In this document: piece after piece, positions 1 to 10,889 of the stretch
Layout of the letters: every line of letters starts with the position of its first letter
Numbering within the stretch: the stretch's first letter is position 1
NCBI RefSeq assembly: GCF_028372415.1
Contig: NC_092875.1
Location: 407,479,239 to 407,543,238, forward strand
Length of the DNA stretch: 64,000 nucleotides
Source of the DNA: Notamacropus eugenii
Taxonomy: Eukaryota > Chordata > Mammalia > Diprotodontia > Macropodidae
Reading direction: 5' to 3'
Program-made: the position numbers and the translations under genes
The notes under the pieces: model-generated
The model's database searches: none
Told to the model about the DNA's origin: nothing
What the model saw: the letters and a program-made list of their open reading frames with translations, nothing else

Positions 1-780
1 GCACTGGAATTCCCTTCTAGCTTGAAGCAAAGAATTTAACTACTATTATATAGCAAACATCAGCATTTTCACTGCTTTTTTATAACTAAATATAAATGTC
101 AAATTATCAAATTTCTATACCATCCTTTTAAAACCCCAATCTATATGTAACAAACTCCAACTTTAGAAACTGTGTTACAGTTACATTAGATTAATGTTGC
201 ATCTAACGTATACCCATCCTTGTGTTAAGCATTTTATAGTCATGAATGGTGAAGATCTCCAGCTCTAATAGTCACTTTTTCTCTGAGTAGTTTGTGGCAA
301 TTCTCTCAGATGGTGGATTATTGTCCGCCAGGTAGTACAAGTACACACAGCTCAAAGCAAGTTTCTATAGTCAGTAATGCAGAACGCCCACCCATCCACT
401 GACTCCTCCTCCCACTGGCTGAGTCTTGGCGTTCATAGTCCAAACATGGGAACTTCTCCCCACGAAAAAGAACAAAAAGATGTGAAAGAGGGAACTGTTT
501 GCTCAGCAAGATAAAGAAGGGAAGTAGAGGGGGTTGTATCCTGGGCATAGACAAAGTTGGGACGAAGGTATATTTGGGCAGAATACAAGATATATTACAA
601 AGTGTGCTTATCTACAAGGTTAGGGAGCTGCAGATGTTGAAGGGAGTATGTTTTAACAATCCAGGAAACAATTAACTCTTTGAGGAGGCTTCACTTATGA
701 GAGATCATCTCTCACAGTTAGGAAGGACTTTGAATGCCAAAGAGAACATTTGGTATTTGCTCCTAGGGGAAAAGTTAACC
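1..780. other. Gene-free left edge
   Basis: No exon or gene recognised. The stretch is AT-rich. Bases about 240-320 form a short segment repeated at about 31555-31640 (see its own entry). Short open frames here have no recognisable protein similarity. By synteny this should be an intron of CDC20B. Confidence 0.5.
240..320 (+). repeat. Short interspersed segment shared with 31555-31640
   Basis: About 75 bases, running from 'gaagatctccagct' to 'gatggtggattattg', recur with a few differences at about 31562-31640. The flanks differ, so this looks like a fragment of an interspersed repeat. The family was not identified; an LTR or internal ERV piece is possible. Confidence 0.6.
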
Positions 781-1510
781 ATTACAGTTAGCATTATAGT
801 AGCTGTGTGGCATGATCTGACTTTCATTTTAGGAAATTCTCTTGGGTGGCAGAATGGAAGAGCGATTGGAATGGGGAGAGAAGTGAGGCAGGCAGTCCCA
901 GTATCAGTCTATTGCAACAATCTAGGGGTGAGGTAATGAGGGCCTGCACCAGGGTGATGGTAGTGTCAGAGGAGAGAAGGGGTCTTATTGGAGAAATGTT
1001 GCCAAAGTGAAGTCTGCAGACATTGGCACTTTGATATGAAGAGTGAGAGAGAGTGAGGAATCCCGGGGTGCAGGAAGGTAAGTTGAGGAACTGAGTGGTT
1101 AGAATTTCTGAGGGAGAATCAATAGATATGGTGATGTCCCTCGTATATGGGCAGGAGTTGAGGAGAGGTGAAAAATTGTAAGCCAGACATTGAACTCATT
1201 GAGTAAGGAAAGAGAGTGACCTGTGGGTCTCTAGACAACAGCCACCAGGACCTTGTTTGGAATGTGGACATAATTAGCATAAAGCTCAAAGAAGGAGAGC
1301 TTCCTGAGTGAATGAAGAACAGGAAGACCCTGGAAACAGCAATGGAAAGCAAGGAGTGTTCCAATTCCCGGGCTTCCAACAGTGAACTGAGAAGACCAAG
1401 AGAAGGAGTAGCCAGTACTGGAAAGGGTGGCCAGGGAGGCTTTGTCTTTGGGGGAAGCCAGGTTGGAGTAAGAGCTAGAAGATCAAAGGGTGGGACAGGA
1501 GGAGACTGAA
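780..1510 (+). repeat. Ancient interspersed repeat, unassigned family R1 (3' part)
   Basis: Contains the phrases 'atgagggcctgcaccagg' and 'gtgtcagaggagagaagg', which I associate with a repeat abundant in marsupial genomes. The later part (about 1190-1500) resembles 38630-38950 in this window, including 'gagtgacctg' followed by a similar purine-rich stretch. The family name is not known to me. Boundaries are approximate. The open frames in it are incidental. Confidence 0.5.
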
Positions 1511-1519
1511 GATGAAGGG

Positions 1520-1805
1520 AAATACTGACTTTCTCCCAGGCCTGGAATCATTTGCCCCTTAGGCTCCCTGGCTTCCTTAAAGGTTTCATTCAAATGTCAT
1601 CTTCTGTAAGTGACCAGAGCTCCACACTGTTACTAGTGCTATACCCTCTGAGACTGCTTTCCAACTACTTTGTATGTATCCTGTACATACCTGTTTACTC
1701 TCCTGTTGTGATCTCCTTGAAGGCAGGCAAGTATTTTTGCCTTTCTTCGTATCTTAAGCACTTAGCACATGGCTAACACATAAGAAATACCTAATAGAAG
1801 CTTGT
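1520..1805 (+). repeat. L2 LINE 3' end
   Basis: Matches the familiar L2 3' tail by eye: a pyrimidine-rich segment, then 'gatctccttgaaggcaggcaag', 'cttagcacatgg' and a terminal 'aatacctaatagaag'. Sense orientation. Non-autonomous fossil fragment. Confidence 0.6.
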
Positions 1806-1859
1806 CAAATGACTACATGGTCTTTTTTTTAATGCTGTATTTGACTTGCTTTGTAAACA

Positions 1860-1965
1860 CTCTAGTCCAGCAGTGGGATCTCTGGGTTAAAATGTATGGC
1901 CATCTTAATCCCTTTCTTAGCCTAATTCTAAATTACTTTCCAGGTCAGTCCCATGCCTTCATGTT
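1860..1965 (-). repeat. L1 ORF2 fragment, antisense
   Basis: The text 'cagcagtgggatctctggg' and the following 'ctaattctaaattactttcc' correspond to the antisense of the L1 ORF2 3' region (the part specifying a 'pstttRsvs'-type segment). Short and degenerate. Confidence 0.4.
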
Positions 1966-2480
1966 ATATTACATACATATGTGTATGTATAATACGTATA
2001 TATTATTGAATTGCTTTCTTTTTTGTTGACATCAAAGTTAAGACTAAAAATTAAATGTTTTTATTTTATTGTGAATAAATATTTTAAAAAAGAAGTTAAT
2101 TCCTTTCTTTTCTTTAACCATTTATTTTATTACCTTCATAATAAAAATAAATATTCGAATTCATTTTTTATTCTGAACTGAACCAATGAAAAAGAAAGCA
2201 TTTCTATAATGACAGAAGACACCAAAAAAACACAGAAAAGGGGATTCTGTATGAAACCATGAATGTCTATTTCAAACTAGTTGATTTGTTAAAAAAAAAA
2301 GTATAGAATAAATTCTACTCATTTTCAAAACTGCCATGCTTATCTCTTGCCTTCTGAATTTTTTTCTATTTTCTTCTGTGAATTAAAGAAACGTAATTAC
2401 AATTTTCTTTTTTCCCATCATTGTTACTGACTTCTCCCTTCTCTCATCTTCTTTTCTTTTTAATCCAAAGACAAAAATAG
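1965..2480. other. AT-rich sequence without recognised feature
   Basis: Highly AT-rich, with several A and T runs. Nothing coding or structured was recognised. Confidence 0.5.
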
Positions 2481-2870
2481 AATGTGCAACCAGTAAGCAT
2501 AGTGAAGCAAAGAAATCAACATATTGTTCACATCTTAAAGTTTCTTTGTCTACTGCTTACATACTGCCACCTTTCTATGAGAAGGTGCGTAACATGTTTC
2601 ATCAAGTATCCTCTGAAGATGAAGTTGGTCGTTATTTTGATGAGAATCAAGGCTTTCAAAGTTGTTTTTCCTTGCAATGGTGTCCTTTTATAAATTGTTG
2701 TACTTCTCACTTCCCTCTGCATGAGTTCATAGCACCCAGGATTCTCTGAAATGGTCACTTTTGCCCTGTCCATACTAGTCCATCACATGCATATCTCACA
2801 GCCTTTTCAACCATTCTCCATTCGCCTAAGAGACAAGGAAACACACCCTCCCAGATTCTAGTTAGTTCTT
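2480..2870 (-). repeat. L1-type element, ORF2 C-terminal end and 3' UTR
   Basis: Read on the minus strand, 2830-2690 resembles the end of L1 ORF2 ('caaccattctcca' is the complement of the segment ahead of the conserved 'MEYY-AI-ND' motif). 2690-2480 resembles the L1 3' UTR ('gatgaaacatgttacg'). Strongly decayed. Confidence 0.45.
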
Positions 2871-2879
2871 CTTTTCTTT

Positions 2880-4390
2880 CTTTCGCGTTTTAACGCCCCC
2901 ACGAGGACTAGGAAGTTTCTTTTGCTTCTGTGACTTCAGTCCCAGTTGTTATCCTTCGTGCTTGTCATCCCTATTTGTTTCCTGGTTGAGTTTTATGTAT
3001 TTCTTCATGAAACTGACATGTGTATGTGTTTTCCTCCTTTGCCCAGTGCTGATAAGAATGAGCTTTCTATGTTCACTCTCCCCTAATCCATCCTTCAAGT
3101 TTCTATATTCTTCCTTTGTACTCTGTCATAATCCTCCCATTTGCTCCCCCTTCTTCTTTCCTCTCTTCAGATCTCCTGAACAGAAATAAATCCTCCTCAA
3201 GAACCTGTATTTAAAAAAAATTTACTTTGCTGATATTCTTTGAAGGTATTAGGACTCTAAAGGGATATTTGTCTCCTCTTCCTTGTTAGGATACCAGCAC
3301 CATATCATCATGCATGTTCAGATTGTTCCAATAAATTTACCTTTCCAGATTTATCTGCATTTTGTGTTTTTCTTTCAAAGTTCTTATTCAGCTATGGAAT
3401 TGTCATCAGAAATGCTTGAAAGTCCTTGATCTCATTCAAAATTCATTGCCCCTCTAGGATTATATTCAATTTTATCACAGAAGTTATTCTTAATTGTGAA
3501 CCTTTATATTTTGCATTTTGGAATACAGTATTCCCAAGTCCTCTCTGTTTTTTTCCTAGAATTTGTTCTGCTGACATCCTGAGTTTGGTATTTGAACTGC
3601 TTCTTTCTGGATTCTTGTGGTATCTTTTCTTTGATATTGGATGGAGTACTGGATGTGGAGTTAGGAAGACCTGAGTTAAATATGGCTTCAGATGTTTAGT
3701 AAGTGTGTTACCCTGGACAGGCCACTTAATCTCTGTCTCCCACGGTTCCCTCATCTGTAAAATGGGGATCATAGCATCTACTTCACCAGGCGATTGTGAG
3801 GACAAATGAGATAATGTTTATAGATTACTTTGCAAATTTTAAGCTCTATACAAATGTGTGTGGTTGTTATTATTTTGACAATTCCTGGGGCTTTCCCCAT
3901 TGGGGTTCCTTTCAGGTGTTTGTTGCTGTATTCTTTCTATTTATACTTTGCTTTCCATCCCTAATATACATAGGCAGTTCCCACTGATTTCCGTCTGATT
4001 TCTTAATATGTTGTATCCAGGATTTAAAAAAAAATTTCTTTCAGGAAGTCCGATGATTTTCAAATGACCCCTGTTTGACCTGTTTTCTTGGTCTTTTGAT
4101 TCCAATATCAGTTATCATACACTTTCTTCTATTTTTCAATCTTTTGTCTTGGCTGCAGTATTTCCTGCTACTTTATGAAATCATTGACTTCTGTTTGCAC
4201 TATTTTATTTTTTAGAGATTCCATTTCTTGGGTAACCTCCATCACTTTCTCTTTGAAAGTGCTTTCCCCCCCTAATTCTTTCCTCAAGAGCTTTTATGTG
4301 ATTTTAAAAAAATCTCTAATATTATTTCTTGTAGTTATAAATGTTGACCTTATGGAAAATCACTGTTTTTCTTTAAGTCTCTGCCTGTAG
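2880..4390 (-). repeat. Degenerate HAL1/L1 ORF1 region
   Basis: Antisense to the sequence shown and parallel to 26340-27100 of the better preserved HAL1: compare 'agaaatgcttgaaagtcc' (3407) with 'aagaatgcttgaaaatcc' there. The coiled-coil-coding part is at about 4040-4390. A MIR (3640-3860) splits it. No open frame remains. Confidence 0.5.
3640..3860 (+). repeat. MIR/CORE-SINE inserted in HAL1-like element
   Basis: A tRNA-like head ('aagacctgagttaaat'), then 'cctcatctgtaaaatgggg' and 'caaattttaagctctat', are typical of MIR. The same insertion is present in copy B at 42720-42930. Confidence 0.75.
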
Positions 4391-4394
4391 TTGA

Positions 4395-4650
4395 GAGACG
4401 ATGAGATGGTATGATAGACGCAGCTTTAGGCTTGGAATCAGGTGATCCTAAGTCTGAATATTGTCTAACGTTGTTACTAGCTTTGTGATCCTAGGTTAAG
4501 TAATATATATTCTGTCTTCAGTTTCTTCATCTATAAGATAGAAATCAAAAATAGCACCTACCTCTTAGGACTGTTGTGAAAGTTAAATGATATGCCCTTT
4601 GCACACATTGAATCATTATATAAATATTCGGTATTATTGCTTTTTCATGG
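4395..4650 (+). repeat. MIR/CORE-SINE
   Basis: 'cttcatctataagataga' followed by 'aggactgttgtgaaagtt' and 'ttatataaatattcggta' define a decayed MIR-type element. The counterpart lies at 43440-43690 in copy B. Confidence 0.7.
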
Positions 4651-5335
4651 TATTAGAGCTGCAATAATTTTTGGTACTTGTAGGAAACTTATTTGATTTA
4701 TTCCTCTCTCTAACTTTAATTCCTACATTCTGGGGTCTGTTTCAGAGGCAACCTTCACTCCCTGCTGCACTTTTGGGTAAGATATTCAGCCCTGTTTGGT
4801 TTTACCCTGCATGCCCTGGGTTTTTGTAATGACCTCTCCTTCTTGGGGTTAGGCTTCCATGAATATTTGAGGGACAGAATATTGGATATTCAGGGCCGTT
4901 TCTGCCATCTCAGCTCAGTGTTAGGGACATCAGAGTCAATCAGCATGGATTTTTCTTATCTGAGCACTAGGTGGGTGTAGTAGAGGTGGTAGCAAGCTGC
5001 TATTGCTTGGGACTTCCAAAGTCCCTGTCTCTCATCTTTTCCACCTCCTTGGGGCTTTTTCAATGGAACATTCTGCTTCTGAAGTCCATAAACAGAGTCT
5101 TTTAAGTTACATGTGTCTTGTCTCTGACTCCATTGAGAGGCATAAGCATTTTGATTGGAGCAAATAGCTGCTGGTTGACTGTTCCTGCAATCCTGGCATG
5201 GAAGATGCCACTTACTCTAGTTTATCATTGAATTTCTTGATCATTTTTTGGCGTGGTTTGAACTTTTTGGTGTTGTTGCAGAAGGCATGTGGGAATTGGG
5301 TATGCTGCTTCCCATTTAGGTGGCCATCTTGAGCA
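4650..5335 (-). repeat. L1/HAL1 5' UTR, degenerate
   Basis: Ends on the right with 'ggtggccatcttg', the complement of the 'caagatggccacc'-like start of marsupial L1 5' UTRs. The GC content is raised relative to the flanks. It would be the 5' end of the minus-strand element running to about 2480. Confidence 0.45.
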
Positions 5336-5339
5336 GAAA

Positions 5340-5785
5340 TCCAGGTTTGTATATTTGTGTTAGGTCTGTGCACATCTTAGATATGGGACCCTTACCAGGA
5401 AATATTTGAGGTGGCGAGTTCAGGGTTTCTTCCACCTAATGGACTGCTTTCTTCCTTATGCAGTTGCGTTGGATTTGTTTGGACAAAAAGTTTTTCCGTT
5501 TTATGTAGCTGAACTAACATTTTATCTTTTGTGATCACTTCTATCATTTATTTAGTGAAGAATTCTCTCCTTACCCATGGCTGTGTAGCACACTTGAATT
5601 AGTTCTTTTACAATTTCTTTTTATGTTGTGACTTTCAATATTAAGATCATGAATCCATTTTGAAGTTGTTGTGGCATATTGCGTAAGCCGTTGATCTAAA
5701 CCTAATTCCTGCCATACTCTTTTCTGGCATGTTCTTATAAATATGGAATTCTTCCTCAAGTTTCTTTTAAAATACATTTGAAAAA
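5340..5785 (-). repeat. L1 ORF2 C-terminal-region fragment
   Basis: The minus-strand frame contains 'LGLDQRLTQYATTTSKWIHD', which aligns with the L1 ORF2 segment known in human as LKLDPF-TPYTKINSRWIKDL. Truncated at both ends. Confidence 0.7.
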
Positions 5786-6350
5786 CAAAACAAATAACAG
5801 AAGAATCCAGGAAAAAAAAGCCCTAAGCCTCAAATTCCAAGGCATATAGTGTTTAAATTGGACTATTCCAATGACAAATTACATATGCTGCAAATGACCG
5901 GGAGAAAGAGATTTAAAGACAAAGGCAATGAAATTTAAAAAGCCCACAATAATATTCTACACCCACAAGAAATCAAAAAAAGGAATATGATAATGTAGTC
6001 TAAAAAACAAAGAATCCTAAGATATAATCCCAGGTGACATACCCCATCAACCTGAGACTAATCATTGATTAAAAAAAAAAAGATGTATATTAAATTAAAG
6101 GGAGGCATTTATAGCTATCCTAAAGCAAAGAGACATGAGTAGGTCATTTGGCTTGCTTCTTTCAGCAGATCAAATATCCATACATGAAAGGGGCAGTACC
6201 TTGTACGTAAAATGAGTGAGCTGGAAGAGCTCTGAGGTGTCACACTTATACCATCAGACAGCAGGTGGATACCAAAATTCCCAGCTCCCAAGTCCTGTGC
6301 AAATCAGATTAAATTGCAATTGGGAAAACTTAAGCCAAATAAATAAAAGT
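5785..6350. other. Unassigned part of duplicated block
   Basis: No family recognised. Well matched to 44705-45280, with better visual identity than the older L1 pieces. No coding frame. Confidence 0.45.
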
Positions 6351-6612
6351 ACAGTTGGTGTTGTTCAGTAATTTTTTCAGTCATGTCCAACATTTTGTCA
6401 CCCCCATTTGGGGTTTTCTTGGCAGAGATACTGGAGAGATTTGCTATTTCCTACTGCAGCTCATTTTACAGATGAGGAAAGTGAGACAAAGAAGATTAAG
6501 TCACTTGGCCAGGGTCACAGAGCTAGGAAGTGTCTGAGGCCACATTTGAACTCATGAAGAGGGGTCTTTCTGATTCCAAGTCAGGTACTCTTCTCTGTTG
6601 TATCACCTAATG
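6350..6612 (-). repeat. tRNA-derived SINE (marsupial MIR/WSINE type)
   Basis: Begins 'ttgttcagtaa', continues 'tttggggttttcttggcaga', 'ttttacagatgaggaaag' and 'ccagggtcacagagctagg'. This is the reverse complement of the common marsupial tRNA-derived SINE. The copy B counterpart is 45285-45535. Confidence 0.75.
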
Positions 6613-7010
6613 TTCACTTGCAGTTTTGAAAGTTGACATGCTGCTTGGAGGATCCATTTTTATTTGACTTTGACATCTTTAGACTAGATGACCTTTGAGG
6701 TCCTTTTACAGATCTGAATCCATGACCCTACTTAGTATTGGGTTAGATAGCATTGCAATTAGCACTGGTATCCAATTTTAGTTTCTTTTCATTTTGGTGA
6801 CTGTGTTACATAGAAGAATCTGCCTGTATTGTGGAATGATGTGTGAAATCCCCATTATGTGGTGAGAGCTACTGTTTATCTGTCTTGACCTCCAGGAATG
6901 GGACTTAGCACTTCAGCAGGTGATATGAAAATTCAATAAAAGCCCAGCCCTGTTATGGCTCTGATTTCCCTATTGTTAGAATGTATGCCATTGTACATAG
7001 AGGGGCGATC

Positions 7011-7200
7011 AGCTGGGCATGATGGTGTATACCTACAAAACCTGCTACTGAGAGACTGAGGCTGGTGGATCTCTTGAACTCAGGAACTTGGAAATATAAT
7101 GGACTGAGCTAATCAAGAGTCTACATTAAGTCCACCACCAATATGATGAGCTGTTTAGAGTTGGGGGCCAGAAAGCTGGAGAAAGAGCTGGAAGAGGTCA
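7011..7200 (+). repeat. 7SL RNA-like sequence (pseudogene or SINE)
   Basis: 'agctgggcatgatggtgta' then 'gagactgaggctggtggatc' and 'cttgaactcagga' parallel the 5' domain of 7SL RNA. Further on, 'cattaagtccaccaccaata' followed by 'tgatgagct' parallels the 7SL segment CACTAAGTTCGGCATCAATATGG. Similarity therefore extends beyond the Alu domain. The duplicate is at 45933-46110. Not expected to be functional. Confidence 0.55.
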
Positions 7201-7578
7201 TGTGCCCATGCTCACTGGGCCTACTGCAACTCTGTGTTAGACAATCTCAGCTGGGCCCTCAGAGGAGCAAGGCACTTCTATTACACTTCCCCAGCTGACT
7301 CTCATTCCCACTCACTGTAGTGGCTTTTACAAAGCTTTATATTACTCTTCAAACCTCCCATGGTGAAAAGGTAGCCTAGTGTATATGACCAGGACCCTGG
7401 TAAATATTGCTGGTGCCACAAGGCCTCAGTTTCCTCAGCTGGCCTCCCTTTTCCCACCAGCCTTCCATAGTACCTCTTTCCTTTCTACCTGGTTTAATGG
7501 GTTAAAGAACAATGAATAGGGGCATTGCTTAAGCAGATGCAGTTAAAGTGAACATATTTTCTGGTAGGATTCTTTTGT

Positions 7579-8230
7579 TGTGGTCTGGGGTGCTTGGGAC
7601 CCCAAATACTGTCTTGCTGGGTCCTGTTCCAATGAATTAGACACAAGCCTTCTTAAAGTCAAGGAAAAACAAGGATTATTAAAGACCGTCCATAGTGGGT
7701 TGACTCTAAAGGAGCCTAAGCATTTGTAATGCTTGTATTCAGAAGTGGGTCAGATAGAATCTCAGCTAGACAGAGTCTTTGCTGGATTAAACCTGAGGGC
7801 CTTTATGGAGGGGAGATGGAACTTAAATACAGAAAAAAACTGAGGGAAGAATCCAGGTGTTTCCAAGTAGTCTGGGTTCCCAGGGATGGCACTGGTAGAT
7901 TAAATCCAGAGAGAATCCTGATGGGACTGGCCAGGTAGTCCAGATAATCCACAACTACAATCCAGGCTGGGCAACTTGGAATTCAAGAGAATGCTAAGTA
8001 GTCTGGAACATCAAAGGATGCTAGGATCAAAGGAAGAGAATGCTAAATGAGGATCAGATACAGAGCTTCTGGGCTGGGAGAAATGAAAGGGAAATCCATG
8101 GAGCCCCCTTCCCCCCTCCTCCAAGGCCAGACTTTCCAAGGTCCTTCAGAGAAATGTGTCAAAAGCCCTCCTGATTGAAGAGGAAAAGGTCTTGATTTGG
8201 GCTTGTACCTCATCACTTTTATCTTCTGCA
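7579..8230 (-). mobile_element. Probable solo LTR of an endogenous retrovirus
   Basis: On the minus strand the segment starts TGCAGAAG and ends CCAGACCACA, giving the TG...CA ends of an LTR. It contains a TATA-like 'gtatttaag' and a poly(A)-like 'tttaataat' in the right order. Length about 650 bp fits an LTR. No internal retroviral sequence is adjacent. A clean target-site duplication was not found. It lies 420 bp upstream of the CDC20B terminal exon, in the last intron. Confidence 0.45.
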
Positions 8231-8651
8231 TTTAGGAGTCATCTATTAGATGAATTAATTGATTAATGGTATTTGGTGCTGAGGAAAAGATGAATTTCTC
8301 TGGGAATGAAAAACATCCTGGAAGTGATGATCTCAGCCTCTCAGGGAGCACATGAGGCCTAAAGAGAAGAGGATATCTGGGTAGGTGCCAGGGAAGGTGC
8401 TGAGGGACGCAAACTTCACTCACCTCTCAATCTTGTCCATTACTAGCCCTATTTCCATGCATTTTAGCAGAGTCTGGACAAAGCTGAGCTGGAGGCCTAA
8501 GTATGGGTTGGGGATGAGGTCATCAGTGTGCATTGTGTCTTGGGTCAAGGTGAATATAACTAGATGATTAGCCCAAGGAGCCAACTTGCTTTTAAATCCT
8601 ATTTTTACCCCCTGATAGTCACCACATTAATTTGTATCTTTCCTTCTACAG

Positions 8652-8752
8652 GCCACAGAGGGAGGGTATTACACCTGGCCTTGAGTTCAGATCAAAAGAA
8701 GACTTTTTCAGTTGCAGCTGATGGAATAGCCTTTGTCTGGAAATGCTGTTAA
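8652..8752 (+). CDS. CDC20B: CDC20B terminal coding exon (WD40 C-terminus)
   Basis: A splice acceptor (pyrimidine tract then 'cttctacag') precedes a frame giving [15 protein letters not shown]..., ending [13 protein letters not shown] and a TAA at 8750-8752. This matches the last WD40 blade of the CDC20 family: GH...R(V/L) at its start and AADG...W-C at its end; human CDC20 has GHTSRVLSLTMSPD...AAADETLRLW. The protein stops directly after the blade, as I recall for human CDC20B, rather than continuing as CDC20 does. The first codon (Gly) is split 1/2 across the intron. CDC20B is a WD40 protein best known as host gene of the miR-449 cluster and for expression in multiciliated cells. Upstream exons are outside the window or not recognised. 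The orthologue assignment rests on the terminal sequence and on convergent synteny with GZMA. Confidence 0.88.
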
Positions 8753-9800
8753 TGTCACCAAAGGAGACAGGGGTTGATGGAGCTTGTGCCTCAGGGGCTC
8801 TGTTGTAGCTGCTTGGGGGCAGATGCTTCTCAGTTCTTTTGGATTCAGAGGAGCAGCAGCAACCCAGCCTGGGAGCAGACTTGATGTCATAGATGAGTTG
8901 TCTTTTCTGCTGCCGCAGTTTTCTCTCACTCTTCCAGAAAGAAAAGAGTTGTGAAGGGAAACCTGCCCTCCACTTCCTCAGATACACAAACATGTCCCCA
9001 GGCTGTCTCTCTCTCCTTTTTGGAACCCCCTTAAACTGTACCCCTGTCCCTACAAATGATGTAACCACTTCAATCAGCCTTCTGCACCTGAGTCTTTTGT
9101 CATGTGGCTTGCAAGTAGTTCTCACCCTGAAGGGCTTGTGATGACTGCATGGTACTTTCACCCCTAAGCAGTAGAAACTGAGAACCAGCTGTGCCCTAGT
9201 TGTTGGGAGGCTTTTAGGAGACCTCTGTGTGCTAGGAGCACATTTTCAGAAAGTGAGACGATTAACTTTGGGTGCTCCCCTATACAGAGCAAACCAGTGC
9301 TCTTGTCCCTAATGAGCAGATCTTTCCCAGATCTCCCTTTCTTTGGTTCTTGTTCTTCCCCTTGTCCCCTGAACCTCCATCATCCCTAGACTTCAGTCTT
9401 CAACCCTGGATTCCCCCTCTACACTTCCTCAGTTATAATAACCATGGGTTACATCTTGCCATTTTTCCTTCTGTGGCCCCATTTCTCCCCACCTGGACTA
9501 GCAATGATATCTCTGGTCCCTTGCCAGTTAATCCATTTGGATTTAGAATTTGTGAGCTGGGATTGAGCTGTCTTGGTTGGTGTGTGGATGCCTAAAATCT
9601 TTCCAGAGCCCACATATTTACCTGATCTGAGAACAGATCATTCTTCGCATAACGCTCAGCTGTCTACCCAGGCTCTCATTTTCTACTTCGTTCTCTGGAC
9701 ACAGTCATCAATTCAGTCCTACCATTGCTTATGGAGAGGCCTGTCAATCAACTGCCCACTGACTCCACCCACCACTCCTGTCATTCCCTAGATTTCCTTC
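8753..9800. other. CDC20B 3' UTR/flank
   Basis: No protein-coding exon recognised. The CDC20B 3' UTR must begin here. No canonical AATAAA was found before about 9903. Open frames on both strands here are not supported by similarity. Confidence 0.5.
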
Positions 9801-9945
9801 TTGGGATCCCACTACCCTCCTATGCCCCTCCTATGGTAAACACCTTGAGGGTATTATATTTGCATTCTCAACAGTTAGCCTAGACATGGGCACATAGAGC
9901 TTAATAAAAACTTTTTTCTCATTCATTCATACATTCATCTATTTA
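9800..9945 (+). repeat. L2 LINE 3' tail
   Basis: 'aacaccttgagggtatta' leading to 'cttaataaaaac' and a 'cattcattcata' tail is the usual L2 3' end. Its AATAAA (9903-9908) could serve as a CDC20B polyadenylation signal, but nothing here proves it. Confidence 0.6.
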
Positions 9946-10119
9946 TATTGTGAAAAGTATTGGCTTATTTAATATTCCTATTGAAATTGGCTACCAAATG
10001 GTTATTTTTTATGCTGCAGTGACTTATGAATAATATCTGCTAAGATGTAAAACGTTAAGATCAGCTTGGATAGCCGTGGAAGAAATTACAATGTTCATTC
10101 AATATTCATACTGACTTAT

Positions 10120-10250
10120 CCAATCCAACAGTGTTGTGAGGCTGGTACTACAAGTGTTATTCCCATTTTACAGGTCCTTAAAGAAGCTGAGTCCATCGCT
10201 TCCATAATTAGTAAGTGCTTGCCTGAGTTTCAGACTCCTTTGTCCCTCCA
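10120..10250 (-). repeat. MIR fragment
   Basis: 'caacagtgttgtgaggctgg' and 'ttcccattttacaggtcc' are the reverse-complement core of MIR. Short and decayed. Confidence 0.5.
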
Positions 10251-10634
10251 GTTCTCCCTACTGCTGCACCATACTTGGGCAGAATGAGCTCCCTGAGCTT
10301 TTGAGCAGAGAGTGGTGAGATGTGAAGGGATTCCCGTTCTCATGTCTTCAGGGATACCCTTTGTTTGTTTCTAGGCCTTTCTTCTCACCCAAGTTCCAGC
10401 CAGCTTTTCTTCCTATGTACTGAACCTTTTCTTGTTCAGTCTTTGGTGCCCCACAGTGGGCTCCAATGGAACATGTCTAAAACTGTTGTCATGATCTTTC
10501 CCAACTTGAAGTCATCTCCTGATTCCAGCCTTCCCATTTCTGTCCCTGGGGTCTTCATTTGACTAGGTGCCCAAACTGGAATTCTTGGTTTCATTTTTGA
10601 CTCCTCTCTCTGTCACCTCCTACTATTAATTTGT

Positions 10635-10872
10635 CTCTTTGTTGTTGTTCAGTCATGTCTGACACTTTGTGACCCCAACTGAGGTTTTGGCAGAGATACT
10701 GGAGTGGTCTGCCATTTTCTTCTCCAGGTCTTTTTACAAATGAGGAACCTGAGGCAAACAGGGTAAAGTGACTTGGTGAGGGTCACAGAGCTAGTTAGTG
10801 TCTGACGCTGGATTGGAACTCAAGTCTTTCTGACTTGAGGCCTAGTTTTCTGTCCACTGGACCACCTAGTAC
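10635..10872 (-). repeat. tRNA-derived SINE
   Basis: 'gttgttgttcagtcatgtct' through 'ggtcacagagctagttagtg' and 'ctgtccactggaccacctag'; full-length minus-oriented copy of the common marsupial SINE. Confidence 0.8.
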
Positions 10873-10889
10873 CACTTTCATCATGAAGA

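Larger units (their letters stand above)
2480..7362. repeat. Composite repeat block, copy A of a dispersed duplication
   Basis: Collinear with about 41290-46277 in the same orientation. The shared order is L1 3' end, HAL1-like ORF1 region, two MIR insertions, 5' UTR with 'ggtggccatcttg', an L1 ORF2 piece, a unique-looking 550 bp stretch, a SINE, and a 7SL-like segment. In a sampled stretch (5790-5900) the copies agree at roughly nine bases in ten by eye. Several independent insertions at matching places argue for duplication of one segment rather than two separate insertions. Homology stops near 7362 ('cctcccatgg'). Confidence 0.8.

Noticed and set aside
3443..3805. 120-codon minus-strand frame
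   Set aside because: Lies across a HAL1-like repeat and an inserted MIR; copy B has a different frame structure.
8500..8567. Possible penultimate CDC20B exon (weak SVCIVSW resemblance)
   Set aside because: No splice sites fit and the match ends after a few residues.
8564..8651. N-terminal extension of the CDC20B exon frame
   Set aside because: This part precedes a strong splice acceptor and shows no WD40 similarity; it is intron read in frame by chance.
8646..9161. 171-codon minus-strand frame opposite the CDC20B exon
   Set aside because: Shadow of the coding exon and its 3' flank; no protein similarity recognised.
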